Shown piece by piece: positions 33,949 through 43,089 of a stretch of 60,618 nt of DNA (positions within the stretch are counted from its first letter, which is position 1; each line of letters starts with the position of its first letter). A program made the position numbers and the translations under genes. Origin of the DNA: Planctomycetota bacterium (lineage in GTDB: Bacteria > Planctomycetota > Phycisphaerae > Phycisphaerales > Phycisphaeraceae); the NCBI GenBank assembly GCA_026386955.1, contig JAPLMQ010000306.1, positions 1 through 60,618 of the forward strand, in the 5' to 3' direction. The notes under the pieces are model-generated. The model ran no database searches. It had not been told where the DNA came from and worked only from the letters and a program-made list of their open reading frames with translations.

Positions 33949-35154
33949 ATGCCCTTCGGCCGCGCGATGAAATCCCTCGGCGACGCGATCTCCGCCAAGG
34001 GCGTCGCCCAGCCGCGGAGCATGTGGGGCACGCTCCACAGCATCCTCAAAGTCGGACCATTCACCGCCGTCCGCGAGCGCCTCACCCGCTGGCTGCTCCT
34101 GCTCCGCTGGTTCTTCTCCAGCTTCAACCGCGCCGTCGCCGGGCCTCGCGACTGGAGGCGGCTGCTCTTCATCTACGACTTGGAGTCGCAGTCCTTCACC
34201 GTCGGCGACATCCTCGAGTTCCAGGCGGCGGCGATGGTCCTGCGCGAGCGCTGGGGCCTCGACAAGGTCGACTACGCCGTCATCCACGAAGGCAAGGCCG
34301 TGAAGAACGCCTGGCAGTGGAACATCGACGACGACAACTTCCACGCCCGCATCAACCAGATCCTCCCCGCAGCCCAGGTCAATCCGCACCTGGGCTCCCT
34401 CTTCGTCTTCGACTCCCACGCCCAGTTCGACGAGTTCCTGCAGGACAACATCCGCCGCTACCAGGTCTGGCCGCCCGGCGCGACCTACAAGCTCGGCAAG
34501 AACCTCCGCGGACGGATCTACAGCGAGGTCCTGTACGACCATGTCCAGAGGACAGGCCGTCTCCCGCTCATCCAGAGCCGGCCGCTGATGCTCGACTGGG
34601 CGAAGCGGTTCTATGCCAGCCATGCGGAGCCCGACGTGCTGGTCAGCGTCAACATGCGCAACAACCCCCGATGGGACCCGTCGCGCAACCTCGACATCGA
34701 CGTTTGGCTGCGTTTCTTCAACGCCTGCGCCGGCCAATACCCCGTGAGGTTCGTGGTCACCTGCTCCAAGGAGGAGATCGACCCGCGCCTCCGCGCCTGC
34801 CCCAACGTGATCATGGCCAAGGACCACGACACGACCCTGGAGCAGGACGTCGCGCTGCTGGAGATCTCCGCGTTCAACATGGGAGCCAGCTCGGGCCTCT
34901 GCGCCAAGTCGATCTTCAGCGACGCCCCCTACTCGATCGTGCGCACGAACCTCACGCCCGAGGTCTACCGTGGGATGATCTTCGAGAACGGCTGCTACCG
35001 CTTCTTCGGCTCGCGCCCCGACCAGATCTTCTGGCCCCACGCCGAGACGCTGGAGTTCCTGCAGGCCGAGTTCGCCCGCATGTGGGCGATCATCGACGTC
35101 GACGCCTGGCGGGCGAAAACGAAGGTCGATGCCGCGCCCGACGCCAAGGCGTGA
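33949..35154 (+). CDS. putative glycosyltransferase, paralogue of the 18036 gene
   Basis: 401 aa from ATG 33949 (TTG at 33871 would add 26 residues; no ribosome site at either). A membrane-associated helix near residues 40-65 is followed by the same GT-B-like core as 18036-19160: VNMRNNPRW, LDIDVWLRFFNACAGQYPV, MAKDHDT, NMGASSGLCAKSIFSD, PYSIVRTN. The SSG turn and the DHDT motif are invariant between the two. Converges with the epimerase gene, 9 nt between stops. Acceptor and donor sugars unknown. Confidence 0.72.
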   Translation: MPFGRAMKSLGDAISAKGVAQPRSMWGTLHSILKVGPFTAVRERLTRWLLLLRWFFSSFNRAVAGPRDWRRLLFIYDLESQSFTVGDILEFQAAAMVLRERWGLDKVDYAVIHEGKAVKNAWQWNIDDDNFHARINQILPAAQVNPHLGSLFVFDSHAQFDEFLQDNIRRYQVWPPGATYKLGKNLRGRIYSEVLYDHVQRTGRLPLIQSRPLMLDWAKRFYASHAEPDVLVSVNMRNNPRWDPSRNLDIDVWLRFFNACAGQYPVRFVVTCSKEEIDPRLRACPNVIMAKDHDTTLEQDVALLEISAFNMGASSGLCAKSIFSDAPYSIVRTNLTPEVYRGMIFENGCYRFFGSRPDQIFWPHAETLEFLQAEFARMWAIIDVDAWRAKTKVDAAPDAKA

Positions 35155-35163
35155 CCTGATCAC

Positions 35164-36156
35164 TCACGGCTTGTGGATGTAGTCCAGCGGCGCCTGCTTC
35201 ACCGCGTCCCAATTCTTGTCGACCCACTGCGCCACCTCGTTGATCCCCTCGCGCAGGCTGATCTTGGGCCGCCAGCCGAACTCGGTCCGGGCCTTGGTCG
35301 AGTCGATGACGTAGGCCTTGTCCTGCCCGAGGCGCTCCGCCACGATCTTGGTGCCTGCCTCGAAGGTCTTGCCCAAGGCCTCGCACATCATCTTCACCGC
35401 GTCGCGCACCGCCACGCCCCCGTCGGGCGAGAGGTGGTAGATCTCGCCCGTGCGCCCGCGCTCCATCGCGGCCAGCTCGCCGCGGGAGACGTCGCGGATG
35501 TGGATGTAGGACTTCACGGCGTGCCCCCCGCCGTGGAGCTCGATGACCTTGCCGAGCTTCAGGTAGATCGCCGAGCGGGGGATGATCTTGAAGAGCTGCT
35601 GGCGCGGGCCGTAGACGTTGGTCGCGCGGATCATCGACATCGGGAACTTGAAGTTCTTGACGTAGGTGAAGAGCGAGAGGTCGCCCGCGGCCTTCGACGC
35701 GGCGTAGGGCGTGCTGGGGTTCAGCGGGCCGTCCTCCTTCACCACGCCCTCGCACGTGCCGTAGACCTCGGGGCTGGAGATGTGCACGTAGCGCTCGAGC
35801 CAGGGCTGGTCCTTGAGGAAGTTGGCGAGGCGGGTGATGGCGACGGCGTTGGTGAGGAACCAGTGGTCGGGATTCTTCCAGCTCGGCGCGACCTCGCTCT
35901 GCGCGGCGAAGTTGACGATGTAGGCCGGCTTCAGCTCGCCCAGCGTCTTGAGCAGCCGGTCCATGTCGTGGTTCAGGTCGGCCTGGATGAATTTGTAGCG
36001 AGAAAGGTCTGCGCGGCTGCGGTAGGCGAGGAAGAGCGGCCCCTTCTCGGGCGAGCGGCTGACGCCCACCACGTTGTAGGCGGTCTCCCCCAGCAGGAGG
36101 TCGACGAAGTCGGCCCCGGAGAAGGAGTTGCTTCCGATGACGACGACGGTTTTCAT
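35164..36156 (-). CDS. NAD-dependent epimerase/dehydratase, GDP-mannose dehydratase-like
   Basis: 330 aa, extended SDR. GSNSFSGADFV is the NAD site, SSPEVYG the Ser block, and TPYAASKAAGDLSLF the Tyr-x3-Lys. The C-terminal half binds an NDP-sugar. It is more like GDP-mannose or UDP-sugar 4,6-dehydratases than like GalE. ATG 36156 preferred over GTG 36165. Last gene of the 12-gene minus-strand cluster, 78 nt after the flippase. Confidence 0.87.
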   Translation of the reverse strand: MKTVVVIGSNSFSGADFVDLLLGETAYNVVGVSRSPEKGPLFLAYRSRADLSRYKFIQADLNHDMDRLLKTLGELKPAYIVNFAAQSEVAPSWKNPDHWFLTNAVAITRLANFLKDQPWLERYVHISSPEVYGTCEGVVKEDGPLNPSTPYAASKAAGDLSLFTYVKNFKFPMSMIRATNVYGPRQQLFKIIPRSAIYLKLGKVIELHGGGHAVKSYIHIRDVSRGELAAMERGRTGEIYHLSPDGGVAVRDAVKMMCEALGKTFEAGTKIVAERLGQDKAYVIDSTKARTEFGWRPKISLREGINEVAQWVDKNWDAVKQAPLDYIHKP

Positions 36157-36234
36157 GGGATTCACCGGGGAAAAAGGTTGAGCGCCGAGGCGAGGGCGTG
36201 CAAGCCACCCGCGAGGGCATTGGTCAGACGCGGA

Positions 36235-37659
36235 TCATACATGCCAGCGTTTGCGGGCCGCGAACCAGATGGCGGTTTCCCAAGGCAACCCGACGAGGCC
36301 CATCGACACGAGTGCCGCGACGGCGGCGCCCATCGCGCCGTATTGCGACCCCCACCACCAGACCAGCAGCCCCTGCAGGAGCCCGACGACGAGGCTCATC
36401 ACCATCAGGGGCTCTCGCTTGTGGGCGCGGAGATAGAACGACTGGCACATGCTCATCTGCGTAAGCACGCCATTCAGCACCAGGACGGCGGTGGAGAACA
36501 GGCCGAGCATGCGGTCCGCCAAATAGAAATCCGCCCGGTGCATCACCCAGACGCCCAACAGCACCGCCAAGCCGCCGGCGAGCACCACCGACGTGGAGAC
36601 GATCGTGGTGCGGTAGAAGCGGACATCGAGCTCCTTGTACTGCCGTTTCGCGATCAGCTCGCCGAACTGCGGCACCCGTGTCTGCGTCCAGGCCTGCCCG
36701 AGGTTCTGGATGGCTGCGATGATCTGCAACGTCAGGCCCATGCGCCCCGCCTCGACCGGGCCCTGCGTGCGCAGGATCACGGGATTGGAGAGCTGGAACA
36801 TGAAGTAGCCGCCCAAGGCGCTGACCGCGAGGCGCCACTGCATCGGCCAGACCTCGCGCATCCAGTCCATCGTCGCGCCCGCGGGCGGGTTGAGGAACGG
36901 GCGCCAGAAACGGCGGTAGCGCACCAGCAGGATCCAAAGGTCGCAGGCGAGCGCCATCGCCGCGCCCATGGGCACCGCCCAGAGCCCCAGCCCCGCGAGG
37001 ATGCCCGACCAGATCACCACGGCCACCAGCGGCGCCTGCGTCATCCGCACCTTGAACACGGCCGCCACCTGGTTGCAGCCCTCCAACAGCGAGACGAACG
37101 GGAGAGCCAGCGTCGCCGCCGCGGTGATGAAGGCAATCACCAGCCAGGGCCCCTGCCACGGAACGTGTTCGCTCCCCTTGGTGCCCGAGAAGACGATCCA
37201 CCCGACGATGGTGATGACCACCCACGCCAACGCCGCGGCGATCGCGTACCAGCGGAAGACCTGCCGTCCGAGGCTGACTAGGCGCGAGAGCGCCGCGGCA
37301 TCGTCCCCGGCAACACCCTCAGGCTCGCCGCGGGCGTTGAGCCTCAGGTGCGCCCACTCATGGCTGGCGAGGTTGACGATCACGCTGTGAAGCCCCAACT
37401 CCATGAGCGAGGTGATCGCCGCGACGCTGTAGAAGGTGTAGTAGTAGCCCTGCAGTTCCTCGCTGATGAATCGCGGGATGATGAGCAGGCTGCCCACGCC
37501 GACAAAGGCCTGCAGAATGCGCCACCCGGCCGCGAAGACGACGGAGCGGTCGACCTCGGCGTGGGCGAGCCAGGAGCGGATGGAGGCGATGTGCCCCGCG
37601 CGCGGCGCGGGCGTCGCGGCGGGTGGCTCCTGCGGCAAATGGCCTGCGGGGTCTTGCAT
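36235..37659 (-). CDS. polysaccharide flippase-like membrane protein (Wzx/MATE type)
   Basis: 474 aa, about 12 membrane helices after a 40-residue cytoplasmic Pro/Ala-rich start. The first helices (LQAFVGVGSLLIIPRFISEELQGYYYTF) look like polysaccharide-biosynthesis transporters that flip lipid-linked glycans. It sits in the same run as sugar-modifying enzymes, so export of their product is the likely role. Confidence 0.85.
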   Translation of the reverse strand: MQDPAGHLPQEPPAATPAPRAGHIASIRSWLAHAEVDRSVVFAAGWRILQAFVGVGSLLIIPRFISEELQGYYYTFYSVAAITSLMELGLHSVIVNLASHEWAHLRLNARGEPEGVAGDDAAALSRLVSLGRQVFRWYAIAAALAWVVITIVGWIVFSGTKGSEHVPWQGPWLVIAFITAAATLALPFVSLLEGCNQVAAVFKVRMTQAPLVAVVIWSGILAGLGLWAVPMGAAMALACDLWILLVRYRRFWRPFLNPPAGATMDWMREVWPMQWRLAVSALGGYFMFQLSNPVILRTQGPVEAGRMGLTLQIIAAIQNLGQAWTQTRVPQFGELIAKRQYKELDVRFYRTTIVSTSVVLAGGLAVLLGVWVMHRADFYLADRMLGLFSTAVLVLNGVLTQMSMCQSFYLRAHKREPLMVMSLVVGLLQGLLVWWWGSQYGAMGAAVAALVSMGLVGLPWETAIWFAARKRWHV

Positions 37660-37715
37660 AAATGGCTTGGGCCCGGCTTACGGGTGCCGCAAACGCCCTT
37701 CTCTGCAGCCGAGCG

Positions 37716-38786
37716 TCAAGGCCCCGGCGGCATCTCGATGACGCATCGCCCCGGGACGTCGCCGCGGCGCATCGCGTCGAGCGCTTCGTTGACCTGCCCG
37801 AGCCCGAACCGCTTGGAGATGAGCCCGGAGAGCTCGAGCTTGCCCGCGCGGTGGAGGCGGACATAGCGCGGGATGTCCGTCTCGGGTCGGGTCTCCCCGC
37901 CGTGCGAGCCGGTGAGCACCTTGCCGAAGTGGAGCGGGAGGGAGTGGATCTGGATGTCTTGGTCGGCGCGGGGCACGCCCACGAGGATGGTGCGCCCCTC
38001 GGGGCCGGTCAGGTCGTAGCACTGCTTGATGATGTTGACGTTGCCGGTGTTGTCGACGACGACGTCGGCCCCCTTCTGGCCGACGATCGCGCGGATGGCG
38101 GCGTTCAGGTCCGGCGAGCGGGCGTCGAGCGTGTGCGTCGCGCCGAGCCTGCGTGCCAGTTCCAGCTTGTCGGGGTAGAGGTCGATCGCGACGATCGGGT
38201 TGGCGGAGACCATCGCCGCGCCCTGGATGATGTTGAGCCCCACGCCGCCCGCGCCGAAGACGACGATCGACTCGCCCAGGGTCAGCTTGGCGTTGTTGAC
38301 CACGACGCCCAGCCCCGTGGTGAGCGGGCAGCCGAAGAGCGTCGCGAGGTCGAGCGGCAGCGCGGGGTCGACGGGCGTCGCGCGGTTCTCGGAGACCACC
38401 GCGTATTCGTTGAAGGTCGTGATGCCGCCCGCGTTGAGCCTCTTCCCGCGCCACGTGTAGCTCGGCGGGGCGGCGTCGATCCCCACACCCTTGCGCCAGT
38501 GGAGCACGACGCGGTCGCCGACCTTCAAATGCCGCACGCCCGGGCCGACCTCGTGCACCACCGCCCCGGCCTCGTGCCCGAGCAGGTGCGGCAAATACTT
38601 GTCCTCGCCCTTCACGCCCGCGATCTCGCCCAACTGCGAGCCGCAGATCCCGCTGTAGTGGACGCGCACGAAGACCTGCCCGATGTCGAGCGCCGCGGGG
38701 AGCCCCACCTCGTCGACGACCAACGGGGCTTTGAGCTCGGTGAGGATGGCCGCCCGCATGGTCCGGATTGTCTTGAGGCTTTCCAT
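37716..38786 (-). CDS. zinc-type alcohol dehydrogenase family oxidoreductase
   Basis: 356 aa, medium-chain dehydrogenase/reductase. GICGSQLGEIAG (zinc Cys), GHEAGAVV (zinc His/Glu), TLFGCPLTTGLGVV (class III-like) and VFGAGGVGLN (NAD site). The structural-zinc loop is replaced by WRKGVGIDAAPPSYTWRG with no cysteine. In a glycan cluster it may oxidise or reduce a sugar alcohol group. Start ATG 38786; ATG 38759 is also plausible. Confidence 0.88.
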   Translation of the reverse strand: MESLKTIRTMRAAILTELKAPLVVDEVGLPAALDIGQVFVRVHYSGICGSQLGEIAGVKGEDKYLPHLLGHEAGAVVHEVGPGVRHLKVGDRVVLHWRKGVGIDAAPPSYTWRGKRLNAGGITTFNEYAVVSENRATPVDPALPLDLATLFGCPLTTGLGVVVNNAKLTLGESIVVFGAGGVGLNIIQGAAMVSANPIVAIDLYPDKLELARRLGATHTLDARSPDLNAAIRAIVGQKGADVVVDNTGNVNIIKQCYDLTGPEGRTILVGVPRADQDIQIHSLPLHFGKVLTGSHGGETRPETDIPRYVRLHRAGKLELSGLISKRFGLGQVNEALDAMRRGDVPGRCVIEMPPGP

Positions 38787-38849
38787 CACGACGTCACCCA
38801 AGAAAAGTCACTCGAACTCTGTCACTCGAACCGCATCACTCGAACTCGG

Positions 38850-39509
38850 TCACTCAAAGTAGATGAACGAATGATCGCCGGTGTACCCGGTCCGGTCGAA
38901 CCACCACTGCCACTCCTCGGGGGAGAAGAAGGCCTCGCAGGTGAGCTGCCAGTAGAGGAGGTTGACCTTCTCCGACTCGTTGCGGTAGCTCTCCACGCAG
39001 AGGTATTTCCGCTTCCCGACGCGCTCCATCTCGCGCAGGGCCTTGTCCAAGTCGAAGCACTTGAGATTGTGCAGCGTGGTGATCGAATAGACAAAGTCGA
39101 AGCTCTTGTCGGCGAATGGAAGCGCGTTGGCGTTGGCGACCTTGAGGAACGGGCGGACCTCCTCCTTGGCGTGCTCGATCCCGTAGCCGGAGATGTCGAT
39201 CCCCGTGACTTGGATGCCCGGGACCGACTGCGTGAGGTCGTAGAGCAGGAACCCCTTGCCGCAGCCGACGTCGAGGACGCGGTCGCCCGCCTTCAGGCCG
39301 TAGTGGTCGCGCATGGCGTCGGCGACCTTGCGCCAGCGCCCGTCGTACTTGTAGCCGCCGTAGCCCAAGTGGCGCTCGCCGTCCCAGTACTCCTGCCCGA
39401 ACTTCTTGGCGATCGCCGCCGCCTCGGCCTTGGGGAAGGCGTTGACGCGGGCGAGGTAGTCGCGCTGGGTCGCCTTGTGGATCGGCGCGATGAAGTCGAC
39501 GTAGGCCAT
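38850..39509 (-). CDS. class I SAM-dependent methyltransferase
   Basis: 219 aa. VLDVGCGKGFLLYDL is motif I, GIDISGYGIEHAK motif II, NANALPFADKSFDFVYSI motif III/IV. ATG at 39509 shares one base with the stop of the kinase gene. N- and C-terminal extensions are short. Probable small-molecule or sugar O-methyltransferase (substrate unknown). Confidence 0.9.
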   Translation of the reverse strand: MAYVDFIAPIHKATQRDYLARVNAFPKAEAAAIAKKFGQEYWDGERHLGYGGYKYDGRWRKVADAMRDHYGLKAGDRVLDVGCGKGFLLYDLTQSVPGIQVTGIDISGYGIEHAKEEVRPFLKVANANALPFADKSFDFVYSITTLHNLKCFDLDKALREMERVGKRKYLCVESYRNESEKVNLLYWQLTCEAFFSPEEWQWWFDRTGYTGDHSFIYFE

Positions 39510-40579
39510 CAGCGGTTCCCTTCGATCGTGAGCGCGCCCAGCCCCCGGCGGGCCTGCGCGAGTTGGCGGACCTTCCGCGCCTCGGCGTCGGCCTCGCTCA
39601 GCGCGAAGCGCCGCCTGCGGGCCCCGAGGGGCAGGAACTCGTTCATCATGATGCAGCACCACTTCACCTGGTAGACCCCGCGCAGCAGGCGGGCCCGGCG
39701 GACATGCGACGCGGGCAGCCCCAGGGAATCCACGAGCGCGCCGACGAAGTGCTCGAAAAGCCCGGGCGGGACGGGCAGACGGGGCTGGCAGAAGAAGTCG
39801 CCCGCGGTCTTGCCGGGGTCGTCCCAGCCGGCGTATTCGAAGTCGTGGAAGATCAGCTTTCCATCCCCAGCCAGCATCGCGTTGTGGAAGCCGAAGTCGG
39901 AGGGCGAGAGGCAGCGCTGTTCGCTCGGGAGCGGGGCGTCGCCGCCCAGGTCGGGGATGGCGGCCCGCACGTCGGCGGTCACGCGCTCCCAGGCCGGGCC
40001 CAACTCGCCGCGCACGAACGCGCGGGCCTCGTGGTTGATCGGGCCGGCGCCCTCGATCTCGCCCAGCCGCGCGACGCGGCGGGCGACGCCGGCGAGGTGG
40101 TCCGTCAGCGAGAAGTAGGCCTCGGACCCGTCGGCGAGGCCGGCGGCCAGCGCGGCGACCGCGGGGGCATGCCGGCCACGGTTGAGCGCGATGCAGAAGT
40201 CGAGGCTCTCGTCGACGCGGGCGGGCGTGACCTCGTGCGGCTCGAGCATGCGCCCGTGGATGAAGGCGTAGAGCCCCAGCGCGTTCCGCGCGTCGCGGGC
40301 CAACGGCTCGGGGATGACGCGGATGCCGCGGTCCCAGGCGAAGCGCGAGAAGTCGAATTCGGCCTTGAGCCGGTCGCGCGGGTCGGCCGGGTCGCGGAAA
40401 TAGGCCTTGAGCAGGATATCGCGCCCCCCAGCGGCCAGGCGGTAGGTCCGGTTGTTCCCGCCCCCCGCGAGCGGGCTGAGCGAGTCGACGCGCCCCAGCC
40501 CCGCGCCGGCGACGAGCTCGCCCGCGGCCTGTTCCAGGGGCGGGCCTTCAAGCCAGGCGGGTCCGGTCGGGGCGGTCAC
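39509..40579 (-). CDS. aminoglycoside phosphotransferase family kinase
   Basis: 356 aa. The kinase-like fold includes GGGNNRTYRL (ATP loop), ILLKAYF (Lys), LSPSDFGFHNAML (catalytic loop, D-x5-N) and FHDFEYAGWDDP (DFG-equivalent). GTG at 40579 overlaps the HAD stop as GTGA, so the two are translationally coupled; no ATG fits. In glycan clusters such kinases phosphorylate sugars or lipid head groups. Drug resistance is unlikely from context. Confidence 0.82.
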   Translation of the reverse strand: MTAPTGPAWLEGPPLEQAAGELVAGAGLGRVDSLSPLAGGGNNRTYRLAAGGRDILLKAYFRDPADPRDRLKAEFDFSRFAWDRGIRVIPEPLARDARNALGLYAFIHGRMLEPHEVTPARVDESLDFCIALNRGRHAPAVAALAAGLADGSEAYFSLTDHLAGVARRVARLGEIEGAGPINHEARAFVRGELGPAWERVTADVRAAIPDLGGDAPLPSEQRCLSPSDFGFHNAMLAGDGKLIFHDFEYAGWDDPGKTAGDFFCQPRLPVPPGLFEHFVGALVDSLGLPASHVRRARLLRGVYQVKWCCIMMNEFLPLGARRRRFALSEADAEARKVRQLAQARRGLGALTIEGNR

Positions 40580-41205
40580 GATGAGGCCCTCGCGGGGCCG
40601 AGTAGGGCCGAGGCGATCTGTTCCCACGACTTGAGACGGGTGTAGATCTCCGCGGGCGGCACGGCCGACGCCGGGTCGAACAGGATCTTCCTCGTCTTCG
40701 CGGGGAAGCCCGGCTCGGCCAGGAACTCGGGCAGGTCGTCGATGAAGTGCGTGCAATCCAGCGCGGCGATGCGCTCGACCTTCTCGACCTTGGTCAGTTC
40801 GAGGAAGACGCGCTCGCGGGCGAGGCCGATGTTCCGGGGGGCGGGGTCGAAGAACCCCTGGAACTCGAGCCAGTCGCGGGCCGCGGCGTGCAGGTCGTAC
40901 TGAGGGCCCTTGAAGGGGTGCAGCGTCTTGTGGCTGACGATGAAGACATCGACGCCGGCCCGGACGCATTCGCGGAAGAAATCCTTCACGCCCGGGAAGG
41001 GCAGCGCCCCGCGGATCTGTGAGCCGTAGGCTTCGCCCTGCATCTCGGTCCAGACGTCTTCCTTGCCGATGGCGCGGAGATGGTCGCGGACCGCGCCCTT
41101 GTTCGCGGGCAGCCCCGCCGGCGCGAGCCCCTTCTCCTGCGCGAGGCGGAGGAAGAGCTGGTCGTAGCAGACGATGGTGTTGTCGAAGTCGACGCCGATG
41201 CGCAT
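40576..41205 (-). CDS. HAD superfamily phosphatase-like protein
   Basis: 209 aa. Motif I DFDNTIV (nucleophile Asp), motif II FIVSHKT, motif IV HFIDDLPEFL. A long insert between motifs I and II forms the cap. The frame continues upstream but homology begins at ATG 41205, 26 nt after the transketolase gene. Likely removes phosphate from a sugar phosphate, possibly the step done by GmhB in heptose pathways, though it is not clearly GmhB. Confidence 0.83.
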   Translation of the reverse strand: MRIGVDFDNTIVCYDQLFLRLAQEKGLAPAGLPANKGAVRDHLRAIGKEDVWTEMQGEAYGSQIRGALPFPGVKDFFRECVRAGVDVFIVSHKTLHPFKGPQYDLHAAARDWLEFQGFFDPAPRNIGLARERVFLELTKVEKVERIAALDCTHFIDDLPEFLAEPGFPAKTRKILFDPASAVPPAEIYTRLKSWEQIASALLGPARASS

Positions 41206-41231
41206 CGGGAAGGAGTCCGCGATTGACTGGA

Positions 41232-42164
41232 TCAGCCCTTCGCCGCCCACGCCGCCTTGACCGACTCCACGATCCCCTTGGTCGTCAGCCCCAGGTTCCC
41301 GCGGGCGAAGTCCTGCGAGCCGGCCTCGTGGTTGAAGCGGTCGTCGGTGCCGAAGCGGAGCATGCGGGCCTTCAAGGGAGCGGGGCGGTCGACCAGCCAC
41401 TCGGCGACCGCGCCGCCCAGCCCGCCGATCTTGCTGTGCTCCTCGATCGTCGCCACCAGCTTGTAGCGCCCGAAGACCTCGTTGAGCGTCGCCTCGTCGA
41501 GCGGCTTGACGGTGTGGTAGCTCTCCACGCGGGCGGAAATGCCCGCGGCCGCCAGCGCCTCCGCCGCCTCCAGCGCCAGCGGCATCGCGTTGCCGGTGCT
41601 GAGCAGGGCGACGTCGTTCCCGGGGCGCATGGTGATCGACTTGCCGATCTCGAAGGCGGGGGGCGCCTTGTGGTAGACCGGCTCGCCGCGCTTGCCGATG
41701 CGGATGTAAGTCGGCTTGTTCGACGCCATCGCGGCGCGGATGCTGCCGCGCACCTCCATCGCGTCGGCGGGGCAGACCACCTGCATGCCCGGCAGCGTGC
41801 GGAGCATCGCGATGTCCTCGCAGGAGTGGTGCGTGCCGCCCAGCGAGGCGTAGGAGAGCCCGCCGCCCACGCCGACGATGATCACCGGCTGCTCGTGGTA
41901 GCAGACGTCGACGCGGATCTGCTCGAGGCAGCGCGTGGTGATGAAGGGGACGATGGTGTAGGCGACGGGGCGGTAGCCGCACATCGTCAGGCCCGCCGCC
42001 ACGCCGATGAGGTTCGCCTCGGCGACGCCGCAGTTGAAGTAGCGCCCGGGGCAGTTGGTCTTGAACTCGTCGAAGAGCCGGTTGCCGATGTCGCCCGAGA
42101 GCATGACGATGCGCGGGTCGGTCTTGGCGAGGGTCGTGAGTTCGTTGGCGAATGCGTTGCGCAT
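41232..42164 (-). CDS. transketolase-like C-terminal subunit
   Basis: 310 aa. Pyrimidine-binding domain with the catalytic Glu in GVAEANLIGVAAGL, then the transketolase C-terminal domain. The GTHHSCEDIAMLRTLPGM block is typical of split transketolases. Pairs with the N-terminal subunit encoded 3 nt upstream. Transfers a two-carbon ketol unit between sugar phosphates using thiamine diphosphate. Confidence 0.93.
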   Translation of the reverse strand: MRNAFANELTTLAKTDPRIVMLSGDIGNRLFDEFKTNCPGRYFNCGVAEANLIGVAAGLTMCGYRPVAYTIVPFITTRCLEQIRVDVCYHEQPVIIVGVGGGLSYASLGGTHHSCEDIAMLRTLPGMQVVCPADAMEVRGSIRAAMASNKPTYIRIGKRGEPVYHKAPPAFEIGKSITMRPGNDVALLSTGNAMPLALEAAEALAAAGISARVESYHTVKPLDEATLNEVFGRYKLVATIEEHSKIGGLGGAVAEWLVDRPAPLKARMLRFGTDDRFNHEAGSQDFARGNLGLTTKGIVESVKAAWAAKG

Positions 42165-42167
42165 GGC

Positions 42168-43028
42168 TCAGTGCCCCCCCGGCCGATGGGCGGGCGTCGG
42201 GCCGATGCCCGCCGGGTCCTGACCCAGCTCGCGCCAAGCCGCCTCGACCTCTTCGCGCTTGGGAACGCGGTAGTGCCAGTTGTTGTCGTCGAGCATGTAG
42301 GAGACGCCCTTGCCCTTGACCGTCCTGCAGACCACCGCGATCGGCTTGCCCGTCCCGTCGGGGACGTTCGCCATCAGCTTCGCCAGGGCGGCGTGGTCGT
42401 GCCCGTCGATGTCGTGGGCGCTCCACCCGAAGGCGGCGAACTTGTCGCGCAGCGGCGCGAGGGCGAGCACCTCCTCGCTGCGGTCGGTCGCCTGCCAGCG
42501 GTTGTAGTCGACGAAGAGGATGACGTTGTCGAGCTTCTTGGCGGGGGCGAACATGGCCGCCTCCCAGACCGAGCCCTCGTTGCACTCGCCGTCGCTCATG
42601 CAGACGAAGACGCGGTACTTCTTCCCGCCCAGCTTGGCGGCCAGGGCCATCCCCAGCCCGAGCGGCAGCCCGTGACCGAGCGAGCCCGTGGCCGCCTCGA
42701 GCCCCGGGACGCACGCGGGCGAAGGCTGCTCCGCCAGCACGGCCCCGTCCTGGTTGTAGTGCTCGATCAGGTCGCGCGAAATCAGCCCGCATTCCGCCAT
42801 CGTCGCGTAGAGCACCGGGGCGGCGTGCCCTTTGCTCAGGATGAAGCGGTCCCGGTCCGGGTCGGTCGGGTTCTTGGGATCGATCCTCACCGCGGTCGCG
42901 TAGGCGGTGACGACGATGTCCGCGCACGAGAGGCAGGAGCCCAAGTGCGGCGAGTTCCCGCGGAACGACATGCGCACCACCTGCGAGCGCACCCGCCGGG
43001 CCATCGCGTCGATCTCCTGCACGCTCAT
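42168..43028 (-). CDS. transketolase-like N-terminal subunit
   Basis: 286 aa. Diphosphate-binding domain: GHAAPVLYATMAE, GSLGHGLPLGLGMAL and the SDGECNEGSVWEA ... VDYN metal/ThDP motif. ATG 43028 (MSVQEID) is preferred over GTG 43037. Split transketolases encoded inside sugar clusters usually act on special substrates rather than in central metabolism. Immediately downstream of a G11 tract. Confidence 0.92.
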   Translation of the reverse strand: MSVQEIDAMARRVRSQVVRMSFRGNSPHLGSCLSCADIVVTAYATAVRIDPKNPTDPDRDRFILSKGHAAPVLYATMAECGLISRDLIEHYNQDGAVLAEQPSPACVPGLEAATGSLGHGLPLGLGMALAAKLGGKKYRVFVCMSDGECNEGSVWEAAMFAPAKKLDNVILFVDYNRWQATDRSEEVLALAPLRDKFAAFGWSAHDIDGHDHAALAKLMANVPDGTGKPIAVVCRTVKGKGVSYMLDDNNWHYRVPKREEVEAAWRELGQDPAGIGPTPAHRPGGH

Positions 43029-43078
43029 CTTCTGCACGCGGGCGTCCTTTCCGGGACTTCGGAGGATTCCGGGAATCC

Positions 43079-43089
43079 GGGGGGGGGGG
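43079..43089. repeat. G11 homopolymer directly after the 43090 gene stop
   Basis: Eleven consecutive G on the plus strand (C11 in the transcript), touching the epimerase stop codon and 50 nt before the transketolase start. On the transcript it is followed by a GGATTC/GAATCC hairpin. Confidence 0.85.

Noticed and set aside
39509..40579. Antibiotic-resistance kinase
   Set aside because: The fold is APH-like, but its coupling to a HAD phosphatase, methyltransferase and sugar enzymes makes a biosynthetic role more likely.
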